Notes: generated by a model not told the origin, from the letters alone. 9,094 bases of DNA from JAVKSL01 sp050744085 (GCA_050744085.1 JBOGGU010000005.1:1-9094); one strand, 5' to 3'. Positions 1-6,140 are shown, numbered from the stretch's first letter. Numbers and translations are program-made.

Positions 1-49
1 GCTGCTTGCCGCCCTCTCGAGCGCTTCCTCGGTCAGGCTGCCCTCAGCT

Positions 50-742
50 TCACCGGGCTGCTGCGACAGCCCGGAGAGGTGGGTCTTTCACCCCCCTCCG
101 GATACATGGCGCCACGTGGCGCACGGCTACGACGTGGTAGCGGTCGAAGATGACCACTGGGCGCTTGGGGGCCGGCGGTGTTGGGGTGGCCGGTTGGGGG
201 CCAGGGGCCTCACCTCCCCCAGACGAGTCGGGCTGGGGGGCTTGGGCGGCGCTGGCCAAGACCTTGGGCTCAGGGCCCGGAGCGGGTAGCTCTTGTGCCG
301 GCTCGCTCAGATGCTCGGCGATGCCTTTGATATACGCGCCGCTCATGTCGCAGCACACCGCATCTAGCTGGGTCTTTGGCTGGCCATGATGGGCGGTGAG
401 GTCGTCTGCGAAGGCCTTGACGGTCTCAGAGTCCCGCCCTGGGGTGGCGAACAGGACCCGGTGCTCGTCCAGGTCCATGAAGATCGACACATAGTCCTGG
501 CCACGGCGAGCAGAGGTCTCGTCCATGCCCACCTTGGTGACGGCCGAGTAGTCCAGCCCGGCTCGGGCGCTGCCCACGTAGTGCTCGATTACCCGCCAGA
601 TCCGAGTGTCATGCTCACGGGCCATCTTGGCCAACGGTGCCACGGGCATCTGGCGGGCAAAGCTCAGCAACGCTATCTCCATGAGCAAAGTGAAACCTGA
701 CCCCGGGCGAGCCCAGGCCACCTCGACCAGGTGGACCCCACA
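50..742 (-). pseudogene. ISL3-family transposase remnant (DDE domain core)
   Basis: This is the middle of an ISL3 (IS1557-like) transposase, a DDE enzyme that moves an insertion sequence. Family hallmarks seen in order are CGVHLVEVAWARPGSGFTLL, the first catalytic Asp in VGMDETSARRGQDYV, the second Asp in CCDMSGAYIKG, and FDRYHVV. The N-terminal zinc-finger region is missing: recognisable sequence begins abruptly near 742, where a HepT-like gene ends. The GTG at 790 that opens this frame lies inside the hepT sequence and is not a real start. After FDRYHVV the family sequence is lost and a stop follows at 50-52, so the helical C-terminus with the third acidic residue is absent. Another frame stays open from about 87 to the window edge but I could not match it to the transposase. 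About 50 Pro/Ala-rich residues interrupt the DDE domain (about 157-307). It is almost certainly inactive. No terminal inverted repeats were found. Confidence 0.8.
109..122. repeat. 14-bp perfect palindrome
   Basis: GCGCCACGTGGCGC reads the same on both strands. It lies just after the FDRYHVV end of the recognisable transposase sequence, where homology stops. It may mark a rearrangement point or be chance in GC-rich DNA; no function is claimed. Confidence 0.3.
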
Positions 743-1016
743 AGATGCGAGCCGACAGGTCGTCGACGCGCTGGTAGCAGAGCCGATCACGCATACCGAC
801 CGGGCCGGGGAACGGCGAGGAGCCCTGAGCGATGCCTCTGAGGCGGCAGAACTGCTTAAGGGCGCTGCCCACGTTCACCCACAAGAAGGCGAGGGCCAAG
901 CGCCGGTCGCCCGAGGCGTCGAAGGCCGCTCGGCCCTCCTCGGTTAGGGCCTTGATCTGGCCCAGGGCTTCGCGGGCCTGGTCGAGTTCGACAATCCCGG
1001 GGCCCTGATCACTCAC
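738..1016 (-). pseudogene. HepT-like protein (DUF86), truncated
   Basis: HepT-type proteins are the RNase-like toxin partner of MntA nucleotidyltransferase antitoxins. The 93 preserved residues follow the family layout: an N-terminal helix (LDQAREALGQIKALTEEGRA), a middle helix (LALAFLWVNVGSALKQF) where the family usually has a GEAA-type motif, and GMRDRLCYQRVDDLSARILW near the end, matching the family's GMRDRL...DLD..W segment. The protein breaks off after ILW at about 738 and transposase sequence begins in another frame. The usual RX4-6HXY active-site motif is not intact: the His of HxY is absent (RDRLCYQ). The GTG start overlaps the stop of the upstream mntA-like gene by 4 bases (GTGA), as in a normal MNT/HepT operon. 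The assignment rests on pattern recognition and on the partner gene, not on a database search. Confidence 0.65.
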
Positions 1017-1290
1017 GCCGCAGTGCTTGTCCGTAGTGGCGCACCGGCCATCTCAGCTGCTGAGGGGGCATCAGAGGAGACGAGCGCCAGCCTGGCGCCA
1101 ATGAGGGCGGCAGCCTCGGCCTCGAAGCGGGCCAAGTCCATCAGCGTCTGCCGGGCGCGACATCGGCGACCAGGGTGCCCGGACGCCCGTGGCGCAACGC
1201 CGAGATGCCCCAGCTGGCGCCCAGGTCGGCCAGCACCGGGCCGTAGCGGTCCAACAGCTCGTCGCTGGCCGGTGCCAAGTGCGCGTTCAT
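1013..1290 (-). pseudogene. MntA-type nucleotidyltransferase antitoxin remnant
   Basis: The minimal nucleotidyltransferase family adds AMP to its HepT partner to silence it. Here an ATG at 1290 opens a frame reading ELLDRYGPVLADLGASWGIS, the family's N-terminal helices, then ALRHGRPGTLVADVAPG. The family normally has VFGSxARG...SDxDLLV at this point. The GSx...DxD catalytic motif is gone, apparently through an in-frame loss of roughly a dozen residues. Right after VAPG the frame runs to a stop at 1141-1143, but the next frame continues the family sequence (TLMDLARFEAEAAALIGARL, then DAPSA) to a stop at 1013-1015, which overlaps the hepT start. The gene therefore carries both a lost active site and a frameshift near 1147-1155. 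No clear ribosome binding site precedes the ATG. Confidence 0.65.
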
Positions 1291-1343
1291 CGAGCGGCCA
1301 AGGTTAGCCGGGGCTTGCGCACATGCAGGAGGGTGGGTAGGAT

Positions 1344-1361
1344 CGTTCGTACGGTCGAACG
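1344..1361. promoter_or_regulatory. Inverted repeat CGTTCG-N6-CGAACG, possible operator
   Basis: Two perfect 6-bp arms flank TACGGT. The repeat lies 54 bases upstream of the mntA-like start and 28 bases past the stop of the ArsR-type regulator. It could be an operator for the toxin-antitoxin pair, since such modules usually self-regulate, or a weak hairpin ending the regulator transcript. There is no T-tract. Confidence 0.35.
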
Positions 1362-1388
1362 TAGCCCGCGCACCCAGTTTCATTCACA

Positions 1389-2072
1389 TCACCAGCATGT
1401 TTCTCGCATCAGCGTGACGCAGCACCGCCCAGCGCCGGGGTCGAGTTTGGCCGCACCGGGCGAGAGTCCAGCCGCCTCCGCGAGACCGCAGATGAGCTGG
1501 TAGTTCAGGTGGCAGACGAGGTCGCGGTGCTCCTCGGTCAAGACGTGAAACGGGCAGTTGACCAAGCTGATCAGGTTGGCCGATACCCGGGGCTCGTAGC
1601 CGTGCCCAGCAAGGAGAGCGACCAGTGACTCAAAGACCGGGGATGACTCACCGTCAGCTAGGCGCAGACCCGCACCAATGCGCTGCCCGTGCTCGCGGGC
1701 GATCTCGGCGAGCACATCGCCCGCGCCCGCCGCGCGCTCGACGGCACGGGCGAGAAGCGTTGCAGCGAGGTCGTAGCGGCGCTCGGGAACGCTGGCGGTG
1801 ATCTCACCGGGAGCCCGGCGGTACCACTTGGCGGGGCGACCCGCGCCGGGTCCGCCGCGGCCTGCGGGCCGGCGGTAGTCGACTTCTACTAGGCCCGCGT
1901 CCACCAGCTTTTCGAGGTGGAAGGTGGCGACCGAGCGTGCCACACCGAGCGCAGCGGCGGTGCCCTCGCGACTCACCCCTTGCTCGGCTTCGGCGATGTG
2001 GTCGTAGATCCGTCGGCGCAGCGGCTCGTTCAGCAGCGCCAGCGCTGCGATGTGGTCGGCCTCTCGATCCAA
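1389..2072 (-). CDS. ArsR-type HTH regulator with SufR-like C-terminal cysteine cluster
   Basis: This 227-residue transcription factor has an N-terminal winged helix-turn-helix (about residues 8-85). The recognition region is GVARSVATFHLEKLVDAGLVEV, followed by a Gly/Arg-rich wing ending in GRPAKWYRR. The C-terminal half ends in NCPFHVLTEEHRDLVCHLN, ICGLAEA and DPGAGRCCV, with cysteines at 173, 187, 195, 217, 218 and 226 plus His176. This arrangement resembles the actinobacterial SufR/Rv1460 group, in which such cysteines bind an iron-sulfur cluster; that ligand is inferred here, not seen. The start is taken as TTG at 2072 behind GAAGGGAGAGAG; no ATG or GTG fits better. It is transcribed divergently from the doxX-like gene across 89 bp that contain an inverted repeat overlapping both promoters, which suggests auto-regulation and control of doxX-folE. 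An alternative is a plain ArsR repressor using another metal or redox signal. Confidence 0.85.
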   Translation of the reverse strand: MDREADHIAALALLNEPLRRRIYDHIAEAEQGVSREGTAAALGVARSVATFHLEKLVDAGLVEVDYRRPAGRGGPGAGRPAKWYRRAPGEITASVPERRYDLAATLLARAVERAAGAGDVLAEIAREHGQRIGAGLRLADGESSPVFESLVALLAGHGYEPRVSANLISLVNCPFHVLTEEHRDLVCHLNYQLICGLAEAAGLSPGAAKLDPGAGRCCVTLMRETCW

Positions 2073-2086
2073 CTCTCTCCCTTCTA

Positions 2087-2101
2087 AACTAGATCCTAGT
2101 T
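2087..2101. promoter_or_regulatory. Candidate operator AACTAG-ATC-CTAGTT
   Basis: This is a perfect 6-bp inverted repeat with a 3-base spacer between the divergent regulator and doxX-like genes. Its right arm runs into the doxX -35 (TTGACA, 2100-2105). Its centre, read on the minus strand, contains TAGGAT (2098-2093), a likely -10 for the regulator gene. A dimeric winged-helix protein bound here would block both promoters. Its assignment to the neighbouring regulator is inference. Confidence 0.5.
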
Positions 2102-2129
2102 GACAGAATCAAATCAAAGCCTCTATGAT
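2100..2129 (+). promoter_or_regulatory. Sigma70-type promoter of doxX-folE
   Basis: A consensus -35 TTGACA (2100-2105) is followed, after 18 bp, by a near-consensus -10 TATGAT (2124-2129). Just downstream is a tandem repeat of ATGATAG (2125-2138) and then TTAGAGAG. The ATG of the doxX-like gene is at 2162, behind AGGAGAGG. The whole arrangement recurs at 5558-5529 on the other strand. Confidence 0.7.
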
Positions 2130-2161
2130 AGATGATAGTAGCTGTTAGAGAGGAGAGGACC

Positions 2162-2524
2162 ATGGTCATCGCAGTAGCACTGCCTTGCGAGGAGGGCTCG
2201 CAGCGCTTCGGGCCCTTGTCACGCGTCGCCCGGGACGAGCCCGCCCACCTGGGGTATTTGGTGCTTCGGGCCACCCTCGCAGGGGTGCCAATTCTGCTCG
2301 GTGTGGACAAGTTCGTCAACTGGATGACCTATTGGCCCAAGTACCTACTGATCGGGTTCCCCCACCTGTTGAGGGTGAGCCCACAGCGCTTCGTATACGG
2401 CGTTGGCGTCATCGAGATCGCCGCCGGCCTCGGGGTGCTCGTGGTGCCGCGCCCCCGGGGGTCATCGCACGCCCGAGGTCGTCAACCAAGCCCGGATATC
2501 AACGCAGGTGCGCAGGGAAAGTGA
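2162..2524 (+). CDS. DoxX-like integral membrane protein, C-terminally shortened
   Basis: The 120-residue product begins at ATG 2162 behind a strong AGGAGAGG ribosome binding site. It has two hydrophobic segments, YLVLRATLAGVPILLGVDKF and FVYGVGVIEIAAGLGVLVV, separated by an amphipathic stretch with WMTYWPKYLL. GVDKF, the following W..Y pattern and GVIEI are typical of a DoxX-related family that usually has four membrane helices. After VVPRPRG the sequence becomes polar (HARGRQPSPDINAGAQGK) and no frame downstream shows the missing third and fourth helices, so the 3' half appears to be lost by deletion. The stop overlaps the GTG of folE (GTGA, 2521-2524), so the two genes are probably translated together. 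DoxX relatives are linked to redox and sulfur metabolism, but the exact role is unknown. An alternative is that the short form is fixed and functional. Confidence 0.7.
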   Translation: MVIAVALPCEEGSQRFGPLSRVARDEPAHLGYLVLRATLAGVPILLGVDKFVNWMTYWPKYLLIGFPHLLRVSPQRFVYGVGVIEIAAGLGVLVVPRPRGSSHARGRQPSPDINAGAQGK

Positions 2525-3198
2525 CACAACTGGTGCAAGCTTCATCGAATGGCTTCAGGCCCGGCCTTGACGGCGCTGCGCACGCTGGCGCTAGCGTGCG
2601 CGGGCCGACCAGCGTGACACCCCAAGCGCTACCACAGCGGCGGCCGATCGACTTCGCCAAGGCGACCAGTGCGGTGTCAGACCTGCTCGATGCCCTCGGC
2701 GTGAACTCAAATCGGGACGGCCTCATCCAAACCCCGGCACGCGTCGCCCGAGCCTATGCCGAGCTGCTCACCCCCGATCCGTTCGAGGCCACCACCTTTG
2801 CCAACGAGGAGGGCTACGACGAACTGGTGGTAGTCCGCGACATCGCGTTCTCCTCGCTGTGCGAGCACCACCTGCTGCCATTCAGTGGTGTCGCCCACGT
2901 CGGGTACTTGCCAGGCGAGCGACTCCTCGGCCTGTCCAAGCTCGCCCGGGTGGTCACCCACTTCTCGCGGCGCCTACAGGTCCAAGAGCGCCTGACCACC
3001 CAGGTGGCCGACTGGCTTTGCGATACCCTTCATCCCAAGGGAGTCGGCGTGGTCTTGGAGGCGACCCACGCATGCATGTCTTTGCGCGGGGCCCGCGCCG
3101 CCGGCTCGGTGACCCTCACCTCCGCACTGGGCGGCTCAGTGCGCGACGACGAGCGGACCCGCGCCGAGTTCTTCTCTCTCGTCGGCTGCCGCCCGTGA
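2521..3198 (+). CDS. folE: GTP cyclohydrolase I
   Basis: FolE opens the GTP ring to make 7,8-dihydroneopterin triphosphate, the first step to folate and other pterins, in the cytoplasm as a multimer with zinc. Zinc ligands are visible: Cys114 and His117 in SLCEHHLLPF and Cys185 in THACMSLRG. Their 71-residue spacing is that of the E. coli enzyme (Cys110, Cys181). Other family blocks are NRDGLIQTPARVARAY, GVAHVGYLPG, GLSKLARVV and QVQERLTTQVADWL. The GTG at 2521 is chosen because it overlaps the upstream stop (GTGA) and gives 225 residues, close to E. coli FolE (222). The first ~35 residues are not conserved, and GTG 2596 or 2614 are alternatives (2614 gives 194 residues) without a clear ribosome binding site. 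Its place behind a DoxX-like gene and a cysteine-rich regulator suggests a conditional copy; whether another folE sits with the folate genes cannot be seen here. Confidence 0.93.
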   Translation: MTQLVQASSNGFRPGLDGAAHAGASVRGPTSVTPQALPQRRPIDFAKATSAVSDLLDALGVNSNRDGLIQTPARVARAYAELLTPDPFEATTFANEEGYDELVVVRDIAFSSLCEHHLLPFSGVAHVGYLPGERLLGLSKLARVVTHFSRRLQVQERLTTQVADWLCDTLHPKGVGVVLEATHACMSLRGARAAGSVTLTSALGGSVRDDERTRAEFFSLVGCRP

Positions 3199-3275
3199 GC
3201 ACCCTGGACCCGCGACGAATGCCCCAAGCCAACTCGGTCCATTCGCGGGCGAGAACGGCCTCGCTTCGCCAAGCG

Positions 3276-3297
3276 CCCGGCTGAGGCCTGAGCCGGG
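3276..3297. terminator. Hairpin between convergent folE and acyltransferase genes
   Basis: CCCGGCT (3276-3282) pairs perfectly with AGCCGGG (3291-3297) around an 8-base loop. It lies in the 140-bp gap between two convergent genes, where a bidirectional terminator is expected. No T-tract follows on either strand, which is common in high-GC actinobacteria but leaves the call uncertain. Confidence 0.4.
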
Positions 3298-3338
3298 GGA
3301 GAATGTGCCGCGATCCAGGCAGGTTGAACGAGCCAGGT

Positions 3339-4640
3339 TCAGCCCGCAGCAATGAATGCGAGGACGGCTAGGTAGCGATCGGCGAAGCGGTTCGCCCCAT
3401 GTCGGTCGAGCTCGGCGTAGCGGCAGCGGAAGGACAGGTGGAGCTGCCCTCCCGCAGTGGCGGCGCCGACGGACAGCCCGCACGGCATCCGTGCAGGAGC
3501 GGAGAACCACAAGCCAGCCGAACCGATCCCGAAGTCCGGTGGGTCGTCCAGGCGGCCCAGATTGGAGACCAGCGCGGTGTCCACCAGCCGGTTCCCGGTG
3601 AGCCAGAGGAGCTGGGAGAGCGACTCTTTCAGTAGGGAAGGCAGCTTGGTAGAGCGCACCAGCAGCTCTATCAGCGCCGCCCCCCGGCCGCAGTCCTTGA
3701 TCGCCTCGGTCTGGTTGATCACGGACTCCAGCACCGCACCGGCGCGGTGGTCCGACTGGGTGGTCAAGGTCCGCGATAGGAGCACGAAGTTGGTGACCAC
3801 GTCGTCATACCACTCGGTCGGGCGCAAGTTGAGCGGCATCAACACGCTGATGCGCGGAGTGCGAGCGTGGTGGGAGAAGTTCCACTTCCAGATGGCGATG
3901 TGCAGCGCGGCCACCAGCTTGTCGTTCACCGTTCCCGGCGCCCCCGAGTGGACCAGCGCCGCGGTATCTGCCTCCGACAGGGATCGATGTACAATGAGAT
4001 AGCCCGGCTGGCTCACCCCACCATCGGCCGCCAACCGTGCCGGTGGCCGGACCAGGTCGGTCACCTTGCCAATCAGCACCTGGTTGCGCTGTGTGCGGAC
4101 CTCAGGGTCCTCGGTCGCCAACAGCCCGCGGAGGTCCCGGGCGTCACTCAACGAGACCGCGGGCAGTGGATCGGGCTGATCGGTATAGGCCCGGGACACC
4201 GAGGAGAGCAGTCGCAGGCAGCCGAACCCGTCGAAGGCGCAGTGGTTGACATTTAGCAGAAGCCGGTCCCCGTCGGGGTGGTGCACCAGGCGTAGGCGCA
4301 GAGGTGGGGACTCGGTCAGTGGGACGTCGATGCTCGCCAGGCGGTCACGGATCTCGCTCAGCTCGTCGTCGTCAGCGCACTCCATGACTCCTAGTGGGTC
4401 GAGCTCGGCCGTCGGGGTCACCTGCCAGTATAGGGTCCGGTCGAGTGGCCGGGAAGGGACCAGGCGCACACGGGCCATCGGGTGGCGCTCCAACGCCATT
4501 GCAAGGGCTTTGGTCAGGCGCTCGGAATCGAGGCGACCAGACAAGGCCAGCTCGACCTCGATGCTCCAGGGAGACACGGGGTGATTCAGGGCATAGATCA
4601 CCTCGTCCACCACGGTGAAGGGGATCCGGTCCTGGCTCAT
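3339..4640 (-). CDS. Condensation-superfamily acyltransferase (PapA5/WES-like)
   Basis: The 433-residue protein belongs to the CoA-dependent acyltransferase fold shared by NRPS condensation domains, PapA-type acyltransferases and wax-ester synthases. The active-site motif appears as NHCAFDG at residues 132-138. The catalytic second His (133), Asp137 and Gly138 are kept, while the first His of HHxxxDG is Asn. The second half carries GTVNDKLVAALHIAIWKW (236-253), PLNLRP (269-274) and SNLGRL (359-364), landmarks of the second lobe, then PDFGIG (368-373) near the DFGWG position. No signal peptide or membrane helix is seen. The start is ATG 4640, which overlaps the stop of the Rieske gene (ATGA, 4637-4640), so the two are translationally coupled. 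It likely moves an acyl group to an alcohol, amine or lipid, but the substrate is unknown. The convergent neighbour is folE. Confidence 0.85.
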   Translation of the reverse strand: MSQDRIPFTVVDEVIYALNHPVSPWSIEVELALSGRLDSERLTKALAMALERHPMARVRLVPSRPLDRTLYWQVTPTAELDPLGVMECADDDELSEIRDRLASIDVPLTESPPLRLRLVHHPDGDRLLLNVNHCAFDGFGCLRLLSSVSRAYTDQPDPLPAVSLSDARDLRGLLATEDPEVRTQRNQVLIGKVTDLVRPPARLAADGGVSQPGYLIVHRSLSEADTAALVHSGAPGTVNDKLVAALHIAIWKWNFSHHARTPRISVLMPLNLRPTEWYDDVVTNFVLLSRTLTTQSDHRAGAVLESVINQTEAIKDCGRGAALIELLVRSTKLPSLLKESLSQLLWLTGNRLVDTALVSNLGRLDDPPDFGIGSAGLWFSAPARMPCGLSVGAATAGGQLHLSFRCRYAELDRHGANRFADRYLAVLAFIAAG

Positions 4641-5482
4641 GTTCGGACCTGCACCCGCTCGCCCTCCACGCGCACCTGCCAGGCTGGCTGGTCGATGGCC
4701 GCCGGGCCGCGCGTCACCATGCCGTCGCTCAGCCGGAAGGCGCTGGCATGCCAAGGACAGCGTAAGCAACCGTCCACGACCTCACCTTCGTCCAGCGGCC
4801 CCCCGGCGTGCACGCAGGTGGCGGACAGAGCGTAAACCTCCTCGCCCTGGCGGATAACCACCACCGGAACGCCGCTGGCCTCCACCCGCACCGGCTTGTC
4901 AGAGACCAGTTCGGCTAGGGCGGCCACGTCGGTCCATTCGGTGACAGCCTCCTCAAAGGCGGTGTGATTGACCCCCACCCCTCGGTTGAAGGACAGGTGC
5001 CCGCCCAGATAGCCGGCCGCGCCCATGACCCCGAGGCCAGCGGCACTGAGTGCAACTCCAGTACCATGCCGGCCCCGCCGGCGAGCCAGGTAGGACGCTG
5101 CCTGCAAGACGATGGCGCCGCTGTTGGCGAGTGCATGGACCAAGCCCACCCGCTGCTCGGCCCCGTAGGTGTCGGACCAGTCCGATGCGCCGGAGGCCGC
5201 TGCGGGCAGGGCGGCGAGCACCCCCAGGCCCACGAGGCGCCGGGCCGCCCGGGCGCCCCAAGCTCTCGCTGTGAGGTCCAGCGCCCCAGCCGCCACCCAG
5301 GTTCCTATGGGGACATCGGTCAGCAAGGGGTGCAACTGGTGGCCGAGCCAGGTCCCGGACAGGACGTTCTTGACCTGGCGCGGTCTCGTGACCCGTCCCG
5401 CGGCTGTGGCGAGCGGACCACCGAGGCGGTCCAGCACTTCGAGTCCTTCGAGTCCTTTGACGATCCGCTGCAAGGTGGCCAT
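4637..5482 (-). CDS. DUF2231 membrane protein with C-terminal Rieske [2Fe-2S] domain
   Basis: The 281-residue protein joins two domains. Residues about 40-170 match DUF2231, with GHQLHPLLTDVPIGTWVAAG (His48, His51), DWSDTYG, LVHALANSGA (His116) and GGHLSFNRG (His162) around several hydrophobic segments; the histidines could hold heme. Residues about 180-281 form a Rieske domain with both ligand pairs intact: Cys223-x-His225 (TCVHAGGPL) and Cys242-x-x-His245 (RCPWHASAF). The fold suggests membrane-bound electron transfer. It begins at ATG 5482 with AGAGGAGAAGG just upstream and has its own strong promoter at 5558-5529. Its stop overlaps the start of the acyltransferase by four bases, so the pair is one operon. 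DUF2231-Rieske fusions are widespread in actinobacteria with no assigned reaction. Coupling to an acyltransferase is unusual and hints at a lipid or quinone-linked role, which is inference. Confidence 0.9.
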   Translation of the reverse strand: MATLQRIVKGLEGLEVLDRLGGPLATAAGRVTRPRQVKNVLSGTWLGHQLHPLLTDVPIGTWVAAGALDLTARAWGARAARRLVGLGVLAALPAAASGASDWSDTYGAEQRVGLVHALANSGAIVLQAASYLARRRGRHGTGVALSAAGLGVMGAAGYLGGHLSFNRGVGVNHTAFEEAVTEWTDVAALAELVSDKPVRVEASGVPVVVIRQGEEVYALSATCVHAGGPLDEGEVVDGCLRCPWHASAFRLSDGMVTRGPAAIDQPAWQVRVEGERVQVRT

Positions 5483-5528
5483 GGCCTTCTCCTCTCTCGA
5501 TGGTTCTCTCTAAAAACTATGATTGCCT

Positions 5529-5558
5529 ATCCTAGACGGTCTCGGCAGCTTCTGTCAA
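5529..5558 (-). promoter_or_regulatory. Sigma70-type promoter of the Rieske-acyltransferase operon
   Basis: On the minus strand, TTGACA (5558-5553) and TAGGAT (5534-5529) are separated by 18 bp. The site shares with the doxX promoter an identical AGTTGACAGAA, the TC before the -10, GATAG across the -10 end, and TTAGAGAG exactly 13 bases after GATAG. The leader to the ATG at 5482 is purine-rich. A rough dyad, CTTCTGTCAACTGAAG on the plus strand, surrounds the -35. Confidence 0.7.
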
Positions 5559-5846
5559 CTGAAGTGGATTTTAGAGGAAGAGGGTGTATGTGGGCGACAC
5601 GGCCGATCGATGTCGCCCATGCGGCAGGTGCCCGACACAGCGACGTGCTCAACCCCGCTGCTGACGGTGGCCCCTGGCAGTCGCGTCCCGATGGTCTTCA
5701 TCCTGGAGCGCCTCCCAGGGTTTGGTCCGCCCGTCCCTGGACCTGATCGAGGGGCGTCGAGAAAGCGGTGTCGATGGCACATGACACCGACGTGTCGCGC
5801 TCGGTGCCCTGGGTCCGCCGACCCGAGGCACAACGCCTCATCGCAG
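5559..5846. other. Stretch without a recognised gene
   Basis: About 290 bases separate the Rieske promoter from the recombinase remnant. Open frames exist on both strands but none shows a family I recognise, and no ribosome binding site supports them. A small hairpin, GACAC-CGAC-GTGTC, lies near 5783-5796. The stretch is most likely decayed DNA, perhaps the eroded upstream part of the recombinase gene. Confidence 0.5.
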
Positions 5847-6140
5847 CCCGGACTACTGGTCGCGCGAACCCGAGCTGCTCAGGCTGAGCTGGCATCGGCC
5901 AAGGCAGTCATCGACGCCTACGAGCCCCCTCGGCCAAGCCAACTGGGCAGGGTGCATGTCTACGGGCTGCTGGCAATTGTGGGGGGCCTGACTGGCCTGC
6001 TGGCGGAAGCCAACACCCAAGAGAGCCAGCGCGTCTACCGCTCCGCTGGCGTGCACCTGCGCTACGAACGCACTGGTGTGGGCAAGAAGGTCACGGCCTG
6101 CCTGCGCGTGGGGTTGTCTCGTGTCGGAGGGGGGACTTGA
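5847..6140 (+). pseudogene. C-terminal remnant of a large serine recombinase
   Basis: About 97 residues match the end of actinobacterial large serine recombinases (integrases). There is a helical coiled-coil-like segment, RTRAAQAELASAKAVIDAYE, then GLTGLLAEANTQESQRVYRS and the closing strand AGVHLRYERTGVGKKVTA. The protein ends in RVGGGT, a tail I associate with such recombinases that sit at a tRNA 3' end. Its final codons and TGA (6138-6140) lie inside the tRNA-Leu gene on the opposite strand, a 19-base overlap (6122-6140). The catalytic N-terminal resolvase domain and the zinc-ribbon recombinase domain are not found upstream in any frame, so the gene is a fragment and cannot be active. The frame stays open to 5523, but the sequence before about 5847 is unrecognisable. 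Identity is inferred from memory of family sequences. Confidence 0.6.

Noticed and set aside
91..100. CCCCCCTCCG resembling the tRNA-Leu 3' end, as a possible left attachment site
   Set aside because: The match is about ten low-complexity bases and in inverted, not direct, orientation relative to the tRNA.
2185..2520. Longer upstream reading of folE from 2185
   Set aside because: It shadows the doxX-like gene in another frame and shows no FolE homology.
4641..4769. N-terminal extension of the acyltransferase reading frame up to 4769
   Set aside because: The added residues overlap the Rieske domain in another frame and are low-complexity Arg/Gly/Ala; ATG 4640 with the ATGA overlap is better.
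5555..5833. Minus-strand frame containing GTCRMG, like the GMC oxidoreductase C-terminus
   Set aside because: Only six residues match; no flanking GMC motif is visible, so it is probably chance.
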